Assembly: GCF_036013915.1 (NCBI RefSeq)
Contig: NZ_CP107899.1
Location: 2,170,001-2,234,000 of the forward strand
Direction: 5' to 3'
Source: Streptomyces sp. NBC_00464
GTDB lineage: Bacteria > Actinomycetota > Actinomycetes > Streptomycetales > Streptomycetaceae
Length of the DNA: 64,000 nt
Positions 34,929 through 43,643 of the stretch are shown one piece after another (positions within the stretch are counted from its first letter, which is position 1; every line of letters begins with the position of its first letter). The position numbers and the translations under genes are program-made. The notes under the pieces are model-generated. The model searched no databases. It worked only from the letters and a program-made list of their open reading frames with translations, and had not been told where the DNA came from.

Positions 34929-36503
34929 GTGGTCGCATACGGACGGGCCGGGGCGCTGGCCGCCGCCGCACTGCTGCTGACGGGGGTGCTCGCGGGCTGC
35001 GAGGACGGCACGGACGACAAGCCGGGCAAGCGGGCGGACGGCGCCACGGCATCGGCGGCCTCGCCGTCCGCCGCCCCGTCGCCCGAGGAGAGCGCGAAGC
35101 CCCTGCCCACCTCCCTCACCTCGCAGCGCCTGGACTGGAACAGCTGCAAGGCCCCCGAGGGCGGCAGCGCCCCGGGCTCGGCCTGGCGCTGTACGACGGT
35201 CAAGGTCCCGCTCGACTACACGAAGCCGGACGGCGACACGATCGGGATCGCGCTCATCCGCAAGGAGGCCCGGAGCAAGGGCCGGCGGCTCGGCTCGATG
35301 CTGTTCAACTTCGGCGGTCCCGGCGGCTCGGGCGTCTCCATCCTGCCGCGCGCCGCCGGTTCGTACGGGGCCCTCAACACCCGCTACGACCTGGTGGGTT
35401 TCGATCCGCGCGGGGTGGCCGGGAGCGCCGGGGTGCGGTGCCGCACGGACCAGGAGCAGGAGATCTCCTACCGGAAGGTCGACATGACGCCGGACACCGC
35501 GGCCGAGGAGTCGGCGTTCATGAAGGACGGCGCCGGCTTCGGCGCGGGCTGCGAGCGCCGCTCCGGCAAGGTCCTGCCGTTCGTCGGCACGACGAACGCC
35601 GCCCGGGACATGGATCTGATCCGCGAGGTCCTCGGCGACAAGAAGCTGACGTACTTCGGCATGTCGTACGGCACCGAGCTGGGCGGCACCTACGCGCACC
35701 TCTTCCCGGCGAAGGTCGGTCGCACCGTCTTCGACGCCGTCGTCGACCCGACCGCGGACTCCACCGGTCACGCCCGGAACCAGGCCACCGGCTTCCAGCG
35801 GGCACTGGAGAACTACCTCAAGGACCGCGGCCAGGACCCCGCGAAGGGGACGCAGCGCATCGCCGCGCTGCTGAAGCGGATCGACGCCAAGCCACTGCCG
35901 ACCGGTACGGGCCGCGAGCTCAACGAGTCGCTGGCGATCACCGGCATCGTGATGCCGCTCTACTCCAAGGACGGCTGGCCGACGCTCACGCAGGCCCTGG
36001 ACGAGGCGGAGAGCGGCACCGGCTCCATGCTGCTGCAGCTCGCCGACTCGTACAACGGCCGTGACGAGAACGGCCGTTACGACACCCAGAACCACTCGCA
36101 GCGCGCCATCTCCTGTGCGGACAGCAAGGCCAGGCCGACGGCGGCCGAGGCGAAGGCGCTGCTGCCCGAGTTCAAGAAGCTGTCCCCGGTCTTCGGCCCG
36201 TTCCTGGCCTGGGACACCGCGGGCTGGTGCTCCGACTGGCCGGTGGCGGGCGAGCACGACACTCCGGAGGCGAGCGCTCCGGGCGCCGGTCCGATCCTGG
36301 TCGTGGGGACCACGGGCGACCCGGCGACGCCGTACGAGGGTGCGCGCAAGATGGCGGACGAGCTCGGCAAGGGTGTCGGCGTCCTGCTCACCAACAAGGG
36401 CGAGGGACACGGCGCCTACGGCGTGAGCAGCTGTGTGACGTCGACGGTGGACAACTACTTCCTGGACGGGAAGGTGCCGGCGGACGGCAAGACCTGCTCG
36501 TAG
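34929..36503 (+). CDS. Secreted S33-family hydrolase lipoprotein (tripeptidyl aminopeptidase-like), copy 2
   Basis: A 524-residue paralogue of the preceding gene. Lipoprotein signal VAYGRAGALAAAALLLTG with lipobox LAGC, then a charged linker. Motifs: NFGGPGGSG, nucleophile GMSYGTELGG, acid VGTTGDPATPY, His GEGHGAY, C-terminal VPADGKTCS. The GTG at 34929 is preceded by GGGGAGGGA 8 nt upstream; the longer in-frame ORF starts inside the neighbour's end and is not used. A bidirectional terminator follows. Confidence 0.9.
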   Translation: MVAYGRAGALAAAALLLTGVLAGCEDGTDDKPGKRADGATASAASPSAAPSPEESAKPLPTSLTSQRLDWNSCKAPEGGSAPGSAWRCTTVKVPLDYTKPDGDTIGIALIRKEARSKGRRLGSMLFNFGGPGGSGVSILPRAAGSYGALNTRYDLVGFDPRGVAGSAGVRCRTDQEQEISYRKVDMTPDTAAEESAFMKDGAGFGAGCERRSGKVLPFVGTTNAARDMDLIREVLGDKKLTYFGMSYGTELGGTYAHLFPAKVGRTVFDAVVDPTADSTGHARNQATGFQRALENYLKDRGQDPAKGTQRIAALLKRIDAKPLPTGTGRELNESLAITGIVMPLYSKDGWPTLTQALDEAESGTGSMLLQLADSYNGRDENGRYDTQNHSQRAISCADSKARPTAAEAKALLPEFKKLSPVFGPFLAWDTAGWCSDWPVAGEHDTPEASAPGAGPILVVGTTGDPATPYEGARKMADELGKGVGVLLTNKGEGHGAYGVSSCVTSTVDNYFLDGKVPADGKTCS

Positions 36504-36520
36504 CGGGACGGTGCACACGC

Positions 36521-36559
36521 CGAAGGGGCCGGTCCGCGTGATGCGGTCCGGCCCCTTCG
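36521..36559. terminator. Bidirectional terminator between esterase 2 and moeZ
   Basis: Arms 36521-36536 and 36544-36559 pair over 16 bp with one T-T mismatch and a 7-nt loop, between two convergent genes. Confidence 0.8.
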
Positions 36560-36572
36560 AAGCGTTCAGCCT

Positions 36573-37751
36573 CTAGTACACCGGCTTCTCGGGCTCGATC
36601 GTGTTGACCCAGCCGATCACGCCGCCGCCGACGTGCACCGCGTCGGCGAAGCCCGCCGACTTGAGGACCGCGAGGACCTCGGCGCTGCGGACACCGGTCT
36701 TGCAGTTCAGGACGATGCGCCTGTCCTGAGGGAGGTCCTGGAGGGCGTTGCCCATCAGGAACTCGTTCTTCGGGATCAGCTTGGCGCCGGGGATCGAGAC
36801 GATCTCGAACTCGTTCGGCTCACGGACGTCGATCAGCTCGATCTTCTCGTCCGCGTCGATCCACTCCTTGAGCTGCTTGGGAGTGATCGTGGAGCCGAGC
36901 GCCGCCTCCTGGGCCTCCTCGGACACGACGCCGCAGAAGGCCTCGTAGTCGATGAGCTCGGTGACGGTCGGGTTCTCACCGCAGACCGCGCAGTCGGGGT
37001 CCTTGCGGACCTTGACCTGGCGGTACTGCATCTCCAGCGCGTCGTAGATCATCAGCCGGCCGACGAGCGGGTCGCCGATGCCGGCGAGCAGCTTGATGGC
37101 CTCGTTGACCTGGATGGAGCCGATGGACGCGCAGAGCACGCCCAGGACACCGCCCTCGGCGCAGGACGGAACCATGCCGGGGGGCGGCGGCTCCGGGTAG
37201 AGGCAGCGGTAGCAGGGACCGTGCTCGGACCAGAAGACGGACGCCTGGCCGTCGAAACGGTAGATGGAACCCCAGACGTACGGCTTGTTCAGGAGCACCG
37301 CGGCGTCGTTGACGAGATAGCGGGTGGCGAAGTTGTCCGTGCCGTCCACGATCAGGTCGTACTGGGCGAAGATCTCCATCACGTTCTCGGCTTCGAGCCG
37401 TTCCTCGTGAAGGATCACGTTCACCAGCGGGTTGATGCCCAGCACCGAGTCCTTGGCGGACTGGGCCTTGGACCGGCCGATGTCGGCCTGGCTGTGGATG
37501 ATCTGGCGCTGCAGGTTCGACTCGTCGACCTCGTCGAACTCCACGATGCCGAGCGTTCCGACACCGGCGGCGGCCAGGTACATCAGCGCCGGCGAGCCGA
37601 GACCGCCGGCGCCCACACAGAGCACCTTCGCGTTCTTCAGCCGCTTCTGCCCGTCCATCCCGACATCCGGGATGATCAGGTGGCGGGAGTACCTGCGGAC
37701 CTCGTCGACGGTGAGCTCAGCAGCTGGCTCGACCAGGGGTGGCAGCGACAC
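36573..37751 (-). CDS. moeZ: Adenylyltransferase/sulfurtransferase MoeZ (MoeB + rhodanese)
   Basis: A 392-residue two-domain sulfur carrier activator. N-terminal MoeB/ThiF domain: ATP site GAGGLGSPAL, R-finger region and catalytic segment, with zinc-binding CYRC and CAVC pairs. C-terminal rhodanese domain with active-site loop CKTGVRS, carrying the persulfide. It adenylates and thiocarboxylates MoaD/ThiS/CysO-type carriers for molybdopterin, thiamine or cysteine synthesis. GTG at 37751. A SigR-type promoter overlaps the end of the upstream spherulin gene, so it can be transcribed alone. Counterpart of Rv3206c. Confidence 0.95.
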   Translation of the reverse strand: MSLPPLVEPAAELTVDEVRRYSRHLIIPDVGMDGQKRLKNAKVLCVGAGGLGSPALMYLAAAGVGTLGIVEFDEVDESNLQRQIIHSQADIGRSKAQSAKDSVLGINPLVNVILHEERLEAENVMEIFAQYDLIVDGTDNFATRYLVNDAAVLLNKPYVWGSIYRFDGQASVFWSEHGPCYRCLYPEPPPPGMVPSCAEGGVLGVLCASIGSIQVNEAIKLLAGIGDPLVGRLMIYDALEMQYRQVKVRKDPDCAVCGENPTVTELIDYEAFCGVVSEEAQEAALGSTITPKQLKEWIDADEKIELIDVREPNEFEIVSIPGAKLIPKNEFLMGNALQDLPQDRRIVLNCKTGVRSAEVLAVLKSAGFADAVHVGGGVIGWVNTIEPEKPVY

Positions 37752-37817
37752 AGGAACCTCAACAATGCAGGTGGTCGGTTTCTACGTACTTCGACTACGT
37801 ACGGTTGTTCTTGCGGT

Positions 37818-37843
37818 AACACTGCCACGCCCCCTCTCATTCC
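37818..37843 (-). promoter_or_regulatory. SigR-type promoter of moeZ
   Basis: Read leftward: GGAAT (37843-37839), 18-nt spacer, GTT (37820-37818), matching GGAAT-N18-GTT. The GGAAT overlaps the stop codon of the spherulin-4 gene. The start would be near 37811, giving a ~60-nt leader before the moeZ GTG. Confidence 0.65.
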
Positions 37844-38679
37844 GAGATACCAGGTCCGATCCGCGAGACGATTTCGTCCCAGTACCTGGGCAGAGTCGCG
37901 AATGGATCGCTTTGTCCCCGCCCGTTTCCGGGATCCGCCTCTCCGCTGCGGTCCGTGAAGAAGATCGTCCCGGCACCCTGCCAGCGGGCGATGCGCATCG
38001 CCTCCTCCAGATGGGTACGCGGGACACCGTGGACGAAGTGGGCGAAACGGCCGGGCGGATAGGCGGCGGTCCACTCCGCCACCTGCGACCAGCGGTAGTC
38101 GGTCCACGCGCCGCGGAAGGTGACGAGCTGGTCGGCGGCCTCCGCGTAACCCGGATACGGATGGGTGTCGTGCCCGAGCACGAGACGCCCGCCGTACTGC
38201 GCACTGTCGCTGTCCGCCAGGAGGGCGGAGAGGGTGCTGGTGAGACGGCGTACGGCCGGGAGGTCGGGGCGCCCGGCCGGACAGCGGTTCAGATAGAAGC
38301 CGTCGACGCGGTACCAGTCCAGGTAGGACCGCGCGTCGGCGACCAGATCGCCGAAGGGGCGGCTGCCGTGGGCCAGGTCGAGCCGGCCGAGCAGCCGTCC
38401 GGCCGAGGCCCGCACGGAGTCGAACGGTTCCTCGCCGTGCACGGCCCGTTCGCGGGCGTTGCGGAGCCGGCCCGCGGCTTCCAGGCAGTGCGGGTCGGGG
38501 CGGCTGCCGGGGCCGTTGTCGATGTCGAGGACGGCCCAGTGCAGCGGTGTGCCGGGGCGGGCGAGTTCGGCCCATTCGACCGGTGCGAGCAGCGGGTGCG
38601 CGTACCCGGGGACGCCGAAGCCGAGCTGTTCGGCGCCGCTGGTGCGACGGGCGGTGCCGGTACTGGTCAGATACGGCAC
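37837..38679 (-). CDS. Spherulin-4 (Sph3-like, GH135-type) glycoside hydrolase
   Basis: A 280-residue TIM-barrel protein of the spherulin-4 family (GVPGYAHPLL, WAVLDIDNGPG, SYLDWYRVDGFYLNRCP, TDYRWSQV, FAHFVHGV). Fungal Sph3, a GH135 enzyme, cleaves galactosaminogalactan and is required for its synthesis. There is no signal peptide, so action may be cytoplasmic or by another route. The GTG at 38679 overlaps the epimerase gene end by 13 nt and has GGAGG 4 nt upstream: clear translational coupling in a four-gene leftward operon. Confidence 0.85.
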   Translation of the reverse strand: MPYLTSTGTARRTSGAEQLGFGVPGYAHPLLAPVEWAELARPGTPLHWAVLDIDNGPGSRPDPHCLEAAGRLRNARERAVHGEEPFDSVRASAGRLLGRLDLAHGSRPFGDLVADARSYLDWYRVDGFYLNRCPAGRPDLPAVRRLTSTLSALLADSDSAQYGGRLVLGHDTHPYPGYAEAADQLVTFRGAWTDYRWSQVAEWTAAYPPGRFAHFVHGVPRTHLEEAMRIARWQGAGTIFFTDRSGEADPGNGRGQSDPFATLPRYWDEIVSRIGPGISE

Positions 38680-39632
38680 GCCGCCTCCATCCAGATGTCG
38701 GCGAGGGACTCCTCCAGATTGATCCGGGGCCGCCAGCCGAGCCGGTCCCTGGCGGTGCGCACGTCGGCCTGCTGCCAGGCACCGCAGCCGTCCGGGTAGG
38801 GGGACGGGGTGACCGCGAGGTGTTCCATGACCGATTCGGCGGAGGTGCGCGGGGCGCCGATGGGCAGGCGCGCGGGAGGCGTGTCCAGCTCATGGAGAGC
38901 ACCCGCGTATCCGGCGACCTTGGCGAGGACGGCCGCGGCGTCGCGCAGGCGCACGGCCCGGCCGGTGCCGATGTTGACGACTCCCTGTGCGGCGGAGAGC
39001 GAGGCCGCGTGCACGGCGCGTGCGACATCGCGCACGTCGACGAAGTCACGCTGTACACCGAGGCCGCTGAGCTTCAGCTCACCGTCGCCCGACTGCATGG
39101 CGCGTCGCATGGCCTCGGCGAGCCGGCCGAGCGGGGAGCCGGCCGGAGTGCCGGGGCCGACCGGCGAGAACACCCGGAGCACGATCGCGTCGAGGCCGGA
39201 GCCGAGGACGAGTTCGGTGGCGGCGAGCTTGCTGACACCGTACGGGCCGCCGGGGCGCGGGATGGCGTCCTCGGCCGTGGACGAGCCGGGCTGCGAAGGT
39301 CCGTACTCCGAGGAGCAGCCGACCTGGACCAGCCGGGCGGTGCAGCCGCTGCGCCGCATCGCCTCGCAGACGGTGGCGACGGCGACGGTGTTGTGACGGG
39401 TCAGGTCGCGGGCCCCGCCCCGGGTGGCACCGGCGCAGTTGACGACGACTCCGGGGTGGACGGCGTCCAGGAAGCGGGTGAGCGCTCCGGGGCTGCCGCC
39501 GGCGAGGTCGAACCGTACGTCGGCGTCGTCGCCGCGGCCGAGCGCCGTGAGGTGGACGGCGGGGTCGGCGAGCAGCCGGTCGGCCACGAACCGGCCGAGG
39601 AATCCGTTGGCTCCGAGCAGCAGCACCCTCAT
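38667..39632 (-). CDS. NAD-dependent sugar epimerase/dehydratase (extended SDR)
   Basis: A 321-residue extended SDR. Glycine motif GANGFLGRFVAD at the N-terminus, catalytic Ser region QVGCSSEYG and intact YGVSK (YxxxK), NAD-sugar epimerase text VFSPVGPG and DFVDVRDVARAV. It probably makes an activated hexose or hexosamine for the adjacent glycosyltransferase. ATG at 39632 with GAGGGG 7 nt upstream. Third gene of the polysaccharide-like operon. Confidence 0.9.
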   Translation of the reverse strand: MRVLLLGANGFLGRFVADRLLADPAVHLTALGRGDDADVRFDLAGGSPGALTRFLDAVHPGVVVNCAGATRGGARDLTRHNTVAVATVCEAMRRSGCTARLVQVGCSSEYGPSQPGSSTAEDAIPRPGGPYGVSKLAATELVLGSGLDAIVLRVFSPVGPGTPAGSPLGRLAEAMRRAMQSGDGELKLSGLGVQRDFVDVRDVARAVHAASLSAAQGVVNIGTGRAVRLRDAAAVLAKVAGYAGALHELDTPPARLPIGAPRTSAESVMEHLAVTPSPYPDGCGAWQQADVRTARDRLGWRPRINLEESLADIWMEAACRI

Positions 39633-39771
39633 CGCGCGTCCCCTCGGTGCCGACGGCGGGCTGCCGGTGCGGGGTATTGGGGGGTCATGTCCGGTGTCTC
39701 CTTGGGGCAGTTGTGTGCGGTACGGGAAGAGGCCCGCGGCGTCGGCTCCACGGGGGTTCTGGTGTGCGGGA

Positions 39772-41577
39772 TCAGGCGGCGGTGTGGGCGGATGCCCGGG
39801 AGAGGGCGACGGTGGCGGTGGTCAGCAGGCCGAGGGCGGCCGCGCCGCAGGCGACAGCGGGCACGGCCCCGGTGCCCGCCGCCGCGACGAGCGCGTCGAC
39901 GGGGCGGGCGAGGGCGTCGAGGCCGGGCAGCCGCCCGGCCAGGACGAGGGCGGGGGCGGCGGCCTCGACGGCACAGGCTGCGGCGAGGCCGGTGGCGGCC
40001 GGTTCGGGGAAGCCGTGGACGGTGAGGAGGCGGGCGAGCAGAAGCAGCACGCCCAGTGCCGCGGCCCCGACGGGGGATCCGCCTGAGCCGATCCCGAGCC
40101 CGGCCAGGTACAGCAGCCCGCCGAGGACGCAGAGGAAGAAGGCGACAGCGGCGAACAGCAGGGGGCGCACACCTGCGGCGAACTCCTCCAGCGCACGGCT
40201 GCCGTTGAGTTTGCGGTGCGCGTGTACGGAGAAGAGGTGGGCGCACCAGGCTGCGGGAGCGACCGCCACGGCGAGGCCGAGCAGCGGCGCCGGGGTGATG
40301 TCCCAGGGGCCTTCGGGGCCGCCGCTGAGGACCTGGTGGAGCAGCGCGTCGCCGTACAGGACGTAGCCGAGCAGCCAGCAGCCGAACAGGCCGGCGGCGC
40401 CCGACGAGCGGCCGTCGGCGCAGAGGGGGCCGGTACGCAGGGCGAGTGCGAGCCCGATGAGCGCGAGGAGACCGCCGCCGGTGCCGATGGCGAGCCGCGC
40501 CCCGCCGTCGAGCACCCCCTCAGTGAGCCGCAGCGCGACGAAGGTCGCGAGACAGGCGGCGCCCGGCAGCAGGGCCCGGAGCGACCACGCGGCGCGCGTC
40601 TCGATGTCGCGCGCCGGGGTGCAGGACGCGTCCACGGGCTCCCCCGCGACAGCCGGGACCCGTGCGAACAGCTCCTCGGCCAGCGAGAACACGTCGCGGT
40701 GCCGGTAGCGGGCTGCGGTGCGGTCGGTGACTCCGTGGGCCTCGAGCCCGGCGGCGATCTCCAGCGGGTCGACGGCACGTTCGCAGAGCTCACGGTGCCG
40801 GTGCATCAGGGATTTCACGGGATCGGCGGGCCCGCGCCGCCCGGTGGCGAGTTTGCGCGCAGGAGCCGCGTGGGCGACCTCGGGAGCGCGGGGGGTGGGG
40901 CGCTGTGCGGGGGTGTCGGGGGGCGTCGGGTCTGCCGGGCCTGCCTCGCCTGCCGGGCCTGCCGGGCCTGCCGGGCCTGCCGAGTTTGTCGAGTCCAAGG
41001 GGGGCGCCGAGCCCGGCGATCGGTGCTCGGGGGCGGGGGGCATGGCAGGCGCCTCGTCCTCGGGGTCGGGGTCGAGGGATGCGTCGTCGACGTCCTCGCG
41101 GTCGGGGGATGCGTCGTCGACGGCTTCGGGGGGTGCGGGGGGCGCGGGGGGCGCGGGGGGCGCGGGGGGCGCGGGGCTGGAGGTCGGCTCGGGCGCGGCG
41201 GACGGGGCGTGCGCGGGCGCGGCGCCGTCTGGGCGTGGCCCGCTCCCGGCGTCGTCCAGCGGCACGCTCTCCGCCCCGTGCGGCGGCGCGCTCCCGGCAA
41301 CGTCCGGTGATGCGCTCTCCGCCCCGTCCAGCGGGGCGGCGGACAGCCCCCACGCCGGTTCGGAGACGTCCGCGAGCAGGGTGCCGGAGGCCGACGCCCA
41401 TGAGCGGTGGTCCCCGTTGCTGCTGGTCATCGGCGTTCCGAGCGCCTCGGGCACTTCGGTCGGGCGGCCCATCCTCGTTCCTCCGTGCTCGTCACCCAGG
41501 GCAGCGATCGCGCCGGGTGCACCGGTCGGTCCCGGTCGGTTCGTGCGGCCCGGCGCGGCCGGCTCCTGGTCACGCAT
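39772..41577 (-). CDS. Polytopic membrane protein with long Pro/Ala-rich cytoplasmic N-terminus
   Basis: A 601-residue protein. About 230 disordered residues rich in Pro, Ala, Asp and Gly are followed by a short folded segment (RHRELCERAVDPLEIAAGL ... YRHRDVFSLAEELFARV) and roughly eight TM helices. No family is recognised; by position it could be the export or scaffold partner of the PelF-like glycosyltransferase (PelG analogue), but it is shorter than PelG and this is inference. The ATG at 41577 overlaps the glycosyltransferase stop by 8 nt (ATGCGTGA) with GGGGGA 5 nt upstream. Confidence 0.75.
   Translation of the reverse strand: MRDQEPAAPGRTNRPGPTGAPGAIAALGDEHGGTRMGRPTEVPEALGTPMTSSNGDHRSWASASGTLLADVSEPAWGLSAAPLDGAESASPDVAGSAPPHGAESVPLDDAGSGPRPDGAAPAHAPSAAPEPTSSPAPPAPPAPPAPPAPPEAVDDASPDREDVDDASLDPDPEDEAPAMPPAPEHRSPGSAPPLDSTNSAGPAGPAGPAGEAGPADPTPPDTPAQRPTPRAPEVAHAAPARKLATGRRGPADPVKSLMHRHRELCERAVDPLEIAAGLEAHGVTDRTAARYRHRDVFSLAEELFARVPAVAGEPVDASCTPARDIETRAAWSLRALLPGAACLATFVALRLTEGVLDGGARLAIGTGGGLLALIGLALALRTGPLCADGRSSGAAGLFGCWLLGYVLYGDALLHQVLSGGPEGPWDITPAPLLGLAVAVAPAAWCAHLFSVHAHRKLNGSRALEEFAAGVRPLLFAAVAFFLCVLGGLLYLAGLGIGSGGSPVGAAALGVLLLLARLLTVHGFPEPAATGLAAACAVEAAAPALVLAGRLPGLDALARPVDALVAAAGTGAVPAVACGAAALGLLTTATVALSRASAHTAA
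40935..41175. repeat. Two short tandem-repeat tracts in the membrane-protein gene
   Basis: Near 40940-40985 a 9-bp unit GGGCCTGCC encodes an (A-G-P)n stretch, and near 41130-41172 a 9-bp unit GGCGCGGGG encodes a (P-A-P)n stretch. Both keep the frame and sit in the disordered N-terminal region. Confidence 0.8.
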
Positions 41578-43453
41578 CGCCGTCCCCCGCGCCGCACGCT
41601 CCCGCGCCGACGCCCTGCACGGCCCAGCTGGGCGTCCGCCCGGCCGGACCCGGGTCGGATTCGGAGTCGTCTCCCGGCGCCGGCCACAGACCGAGGACGT
41701 GAGCCTCCGGCGGGGTGGCGAAGGGGCGCGGCCCGCCGTCGGCGGCCCGCGCCGCCTCCCTGCGCACCGGCGCCTGCGAGATCAGCTCCAGGTAAATGCC
41801 GCGAAATGCCGCGAGGTTCTGTTCGACAGTGAAAAGTTCGAGTGCACGGGCGCGCGCCGCCGCTCCCAGGCGCGCACGGCGCTCCGGGTCGCGCAGCAGA
41901 GCCAGGCAGGCGTCCGCGAGCGCCCGCGGATTGCGCGGGGGCACCACCAGTCCCGTACCGCCGATGACCTCGACGACCGCGCCGACGTCCGTGGACACCG
42001 TCGCCCGGCCGCAGAACATCGCCTCGACCAGACTGATCGGGAAGCCCTCGACCACGCTGGAGAGCACCACCACCCCGCCCGCCGCGTACGCCTGGACGAG
42101 ATCGGGGACCTCGGCCCCGCCGATGTCCTCGAAGGACACCGGGCTGTCGCCGACGGCGTGCGCGTCCACGGCCTCGTCGGGGAACAACTGGTCAGCGAGC
42201 GCCCGGCAGTGGGCGAGATAACCGGCGCCTTCCGCCCCCTGGGCCGCCGCACCGATGATGCGCAGCCGGGCGTCGGGCTCGGCCCTGCGCACCTCGGCGA
42301 AGGCGTGCAGCAGAGCGATCAGGTCCTTGGCCGGCTCGATCCGGCCGACCCAGACCAACGTGTCCGGGCCACCGTCGTCCTCGCTCTCGCCGAGCGCCGC
42401 GAAGCGGCCGGACTCCATGCCGGGATAGACCGTGCGCACCTTGGCGGGTTCGGCGCCGCAGCGCTCCTGCCAGCGGCGGGCGTGGGTGTTGCCGGGGGTG
42501 ATCAGCGCGGCCTGCCGGTACACCTCGGCGGCGAGCCGCCCGTGGAAGTTCGCGAGCAGCGTGCGTACCGGCGCACTCACCGGCGCACCGGTGTCCGCGA
42601 GGTAGTGGGCGCGCAACTGCACGGCGTGCTCGGTGACGAGCAGCGGCACCCCGAAGAAGCGCTTGGCCAGCAGCCCCGGCAGTGCGGCGGCGCCGCCCGA
42701 CGCGGCATGGCAGAGATCGACGGCGCCGAGGCTCTCCTCGTCGTACCAGTCGAGGGAGAGCGGGCGCAGCACCCGGTCGAGCTCCGCGGCGAAGGCGAGG
42801 AGATCGGGGACGGTGGCGGACTGGACGGTGCGTCCGGTGCCATGGGCGCGGCAGGCGGCCTCGAGGATCCGCACCGCGGTCTCGGAGCGGAGGGCGGCGG
42901 GAAGTCCACCGTGCTCGCAGGCCAGTTCGGCGAGCCCGTAGAGGCCTTCGGTGAACTGCTCGTCCGCGATCCGCAGGTCCACTCCGGCCGGTGCCACACG
43001 GGCCGGGTCCACTCCGGCCGGTGCCACACGGGCCGGGTCCACGCCGGCGGCCCCGCCGCGACCGGCACCCTCGCCCGCGCCTTCCTGCTCGCCGCCCGTC
43101 GCACCCGCCACGCACACCGAGGCCGCGAGCGCCGTGAAGTGGGTGATGAAGCGCCGCCGTTCGCGCCGCCCGTACGTCCGTGCGCCCCCGCCGGTCAGCA
43201 ACCGCGAGAGCAGTCCTCTGGGGGCGTGGAGGCCGAGGGTGTCCTCGTCGGCGGTCCACAGGGGCGCCGTCCGCACCCGGCTGACCTGGACCGGGAGCTG
43301 CACCCAGCCCTGCGCCTCCTGCTCGGCGCTGCGGCTGAGCGCGAAGAGATCGAACTCGTGCTGCGCGAGCCCGCGCACCAGACGGTCGCACCAGAGTCTG
43401 GACTCACCGGACGCATACGGATAGCCACCGTCGGTGAGCAGTCCGATCCGCAC
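41570..43453 (-). CDS. GT4 glycosyltransferase with DUF3492 N-terminus (PelF-like)
   Basis: A 627-residue retaining GT-B enzyme. The N-terminal DUF3492 part (RIGLLTDGGYPYASGESRLW) is the signature of PelF, the transferase that polymerises Pel exopolysaccharide. The C-terminal GT4 domain has VWVGRIEPAKDLIALLHAF and the nucleotide-binding SSVVEGFPISLVEAMFCG with the EX7E pair. The middle holds a species-type insert with a 30-bp repeat. The GTG at 43453 starts the conserved N-terminus. First gene of the operon with membrane protein, epimerase and spherulin-4. Confidence 0.9.
   Translation of the reverse strand: MRIGLLTDGGYPYASGESRLWCDRLVRGLAQHEFDLFALSRSAEQEAQGWVQLPVQVSRVRTAPLWTADEDTLGLHAPRGLLSRLLTGGGARTYGRRERRRFITHFTALAASVCVAGATGGEQEGAGEGAGRGGAAGVDPARVAPAGVDPARVAPAGVDLRIADEQFTEGLYGLAELACEHGGLPAALRSETAVRILEAACRAHGTGRTVQSATVPDLLAFAAELDRVLRPLSLDWYDEESLGAVDLCHAASGGAAALPGLLAKRFFGVPLLVTEHAVQLRAHYLADTGAPVSAPVRTLLANFHGRLAAEVYRQAALITPGNTHARRWQERCGAEPAKVRTVYPGMESGRFAALGESEDDGGPDTLVWVGRIEPAKDLIALLHAFAEVRRAEPDARLRIIGAAAQGAEGAGYLAHCRALADQLFPDEAVDAHAVGDSPVSFEDIGGAEVPDLVQAYAAGGVVVLSSVVEGFPISLVEAMFCGRATVSTDVGAVVEVIGGTGLVVPPRNPRALADACLALLRDPERRARLGAAARARALELFTVEQNLAAFRGIYLELISQAPVRREAARAADGGPRPFATPPEAHVLGLWPAPGDDSESDPGPAGRTPSWAVQGVGAGACGAGDGDA
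42976..43035. repeat. 30-bp tandem duplication in the PelF-like gene
   Basis: Two perfect 30-bp copies (42976-43005, 43006-43035) and a third partial one encode repeated VDPARVAPAG in an insert of the glycosyltransferase. The unit is a multiple of 3, so the frame is kept. Confidence 0.85.
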
Positions 43454-43533
43454 GAGCGCACCCCCGATCTCCCTTGTGAGCGGCCGCCGTTGGATCGGCG
43501 ACTCGCAGCGGGACGACCGTAAGCGGATACGCC

Positions 43534-43569
43534 GGTGGTGCGACGGACGGTTGTCCGTCGCACCACCGA
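43534..43569. terminator. Terminator hairpin after the ABC importer operon
   Basis: Perfect 16-bp arms (43534-43549 and 43554-43569) around GGTT lie about 75 bp past the ABC ATPase stop and upstream of the glycosyltransferase gene. It should isolate the two leftward operons. Confidence 0.8.
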
Positions 43570-43643
43570 AAGGGGTGAACCGGCGTAACTTTCCCACCCC
43601 GGTAGCGTTCTGTCGCGCTATAGAAGCGGTGGGTCACCTGCTG

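Noticed and set aside
42976..43035. Coding minisatellites (PelF-like, adnA-like, TerD-AIM24 and membrane-protein genes) as mobile or regulatory repeats
   Set aside because: All units are multiples of 3 bp inside open frames and encode disordered linkers; ordinary slippage explains them.
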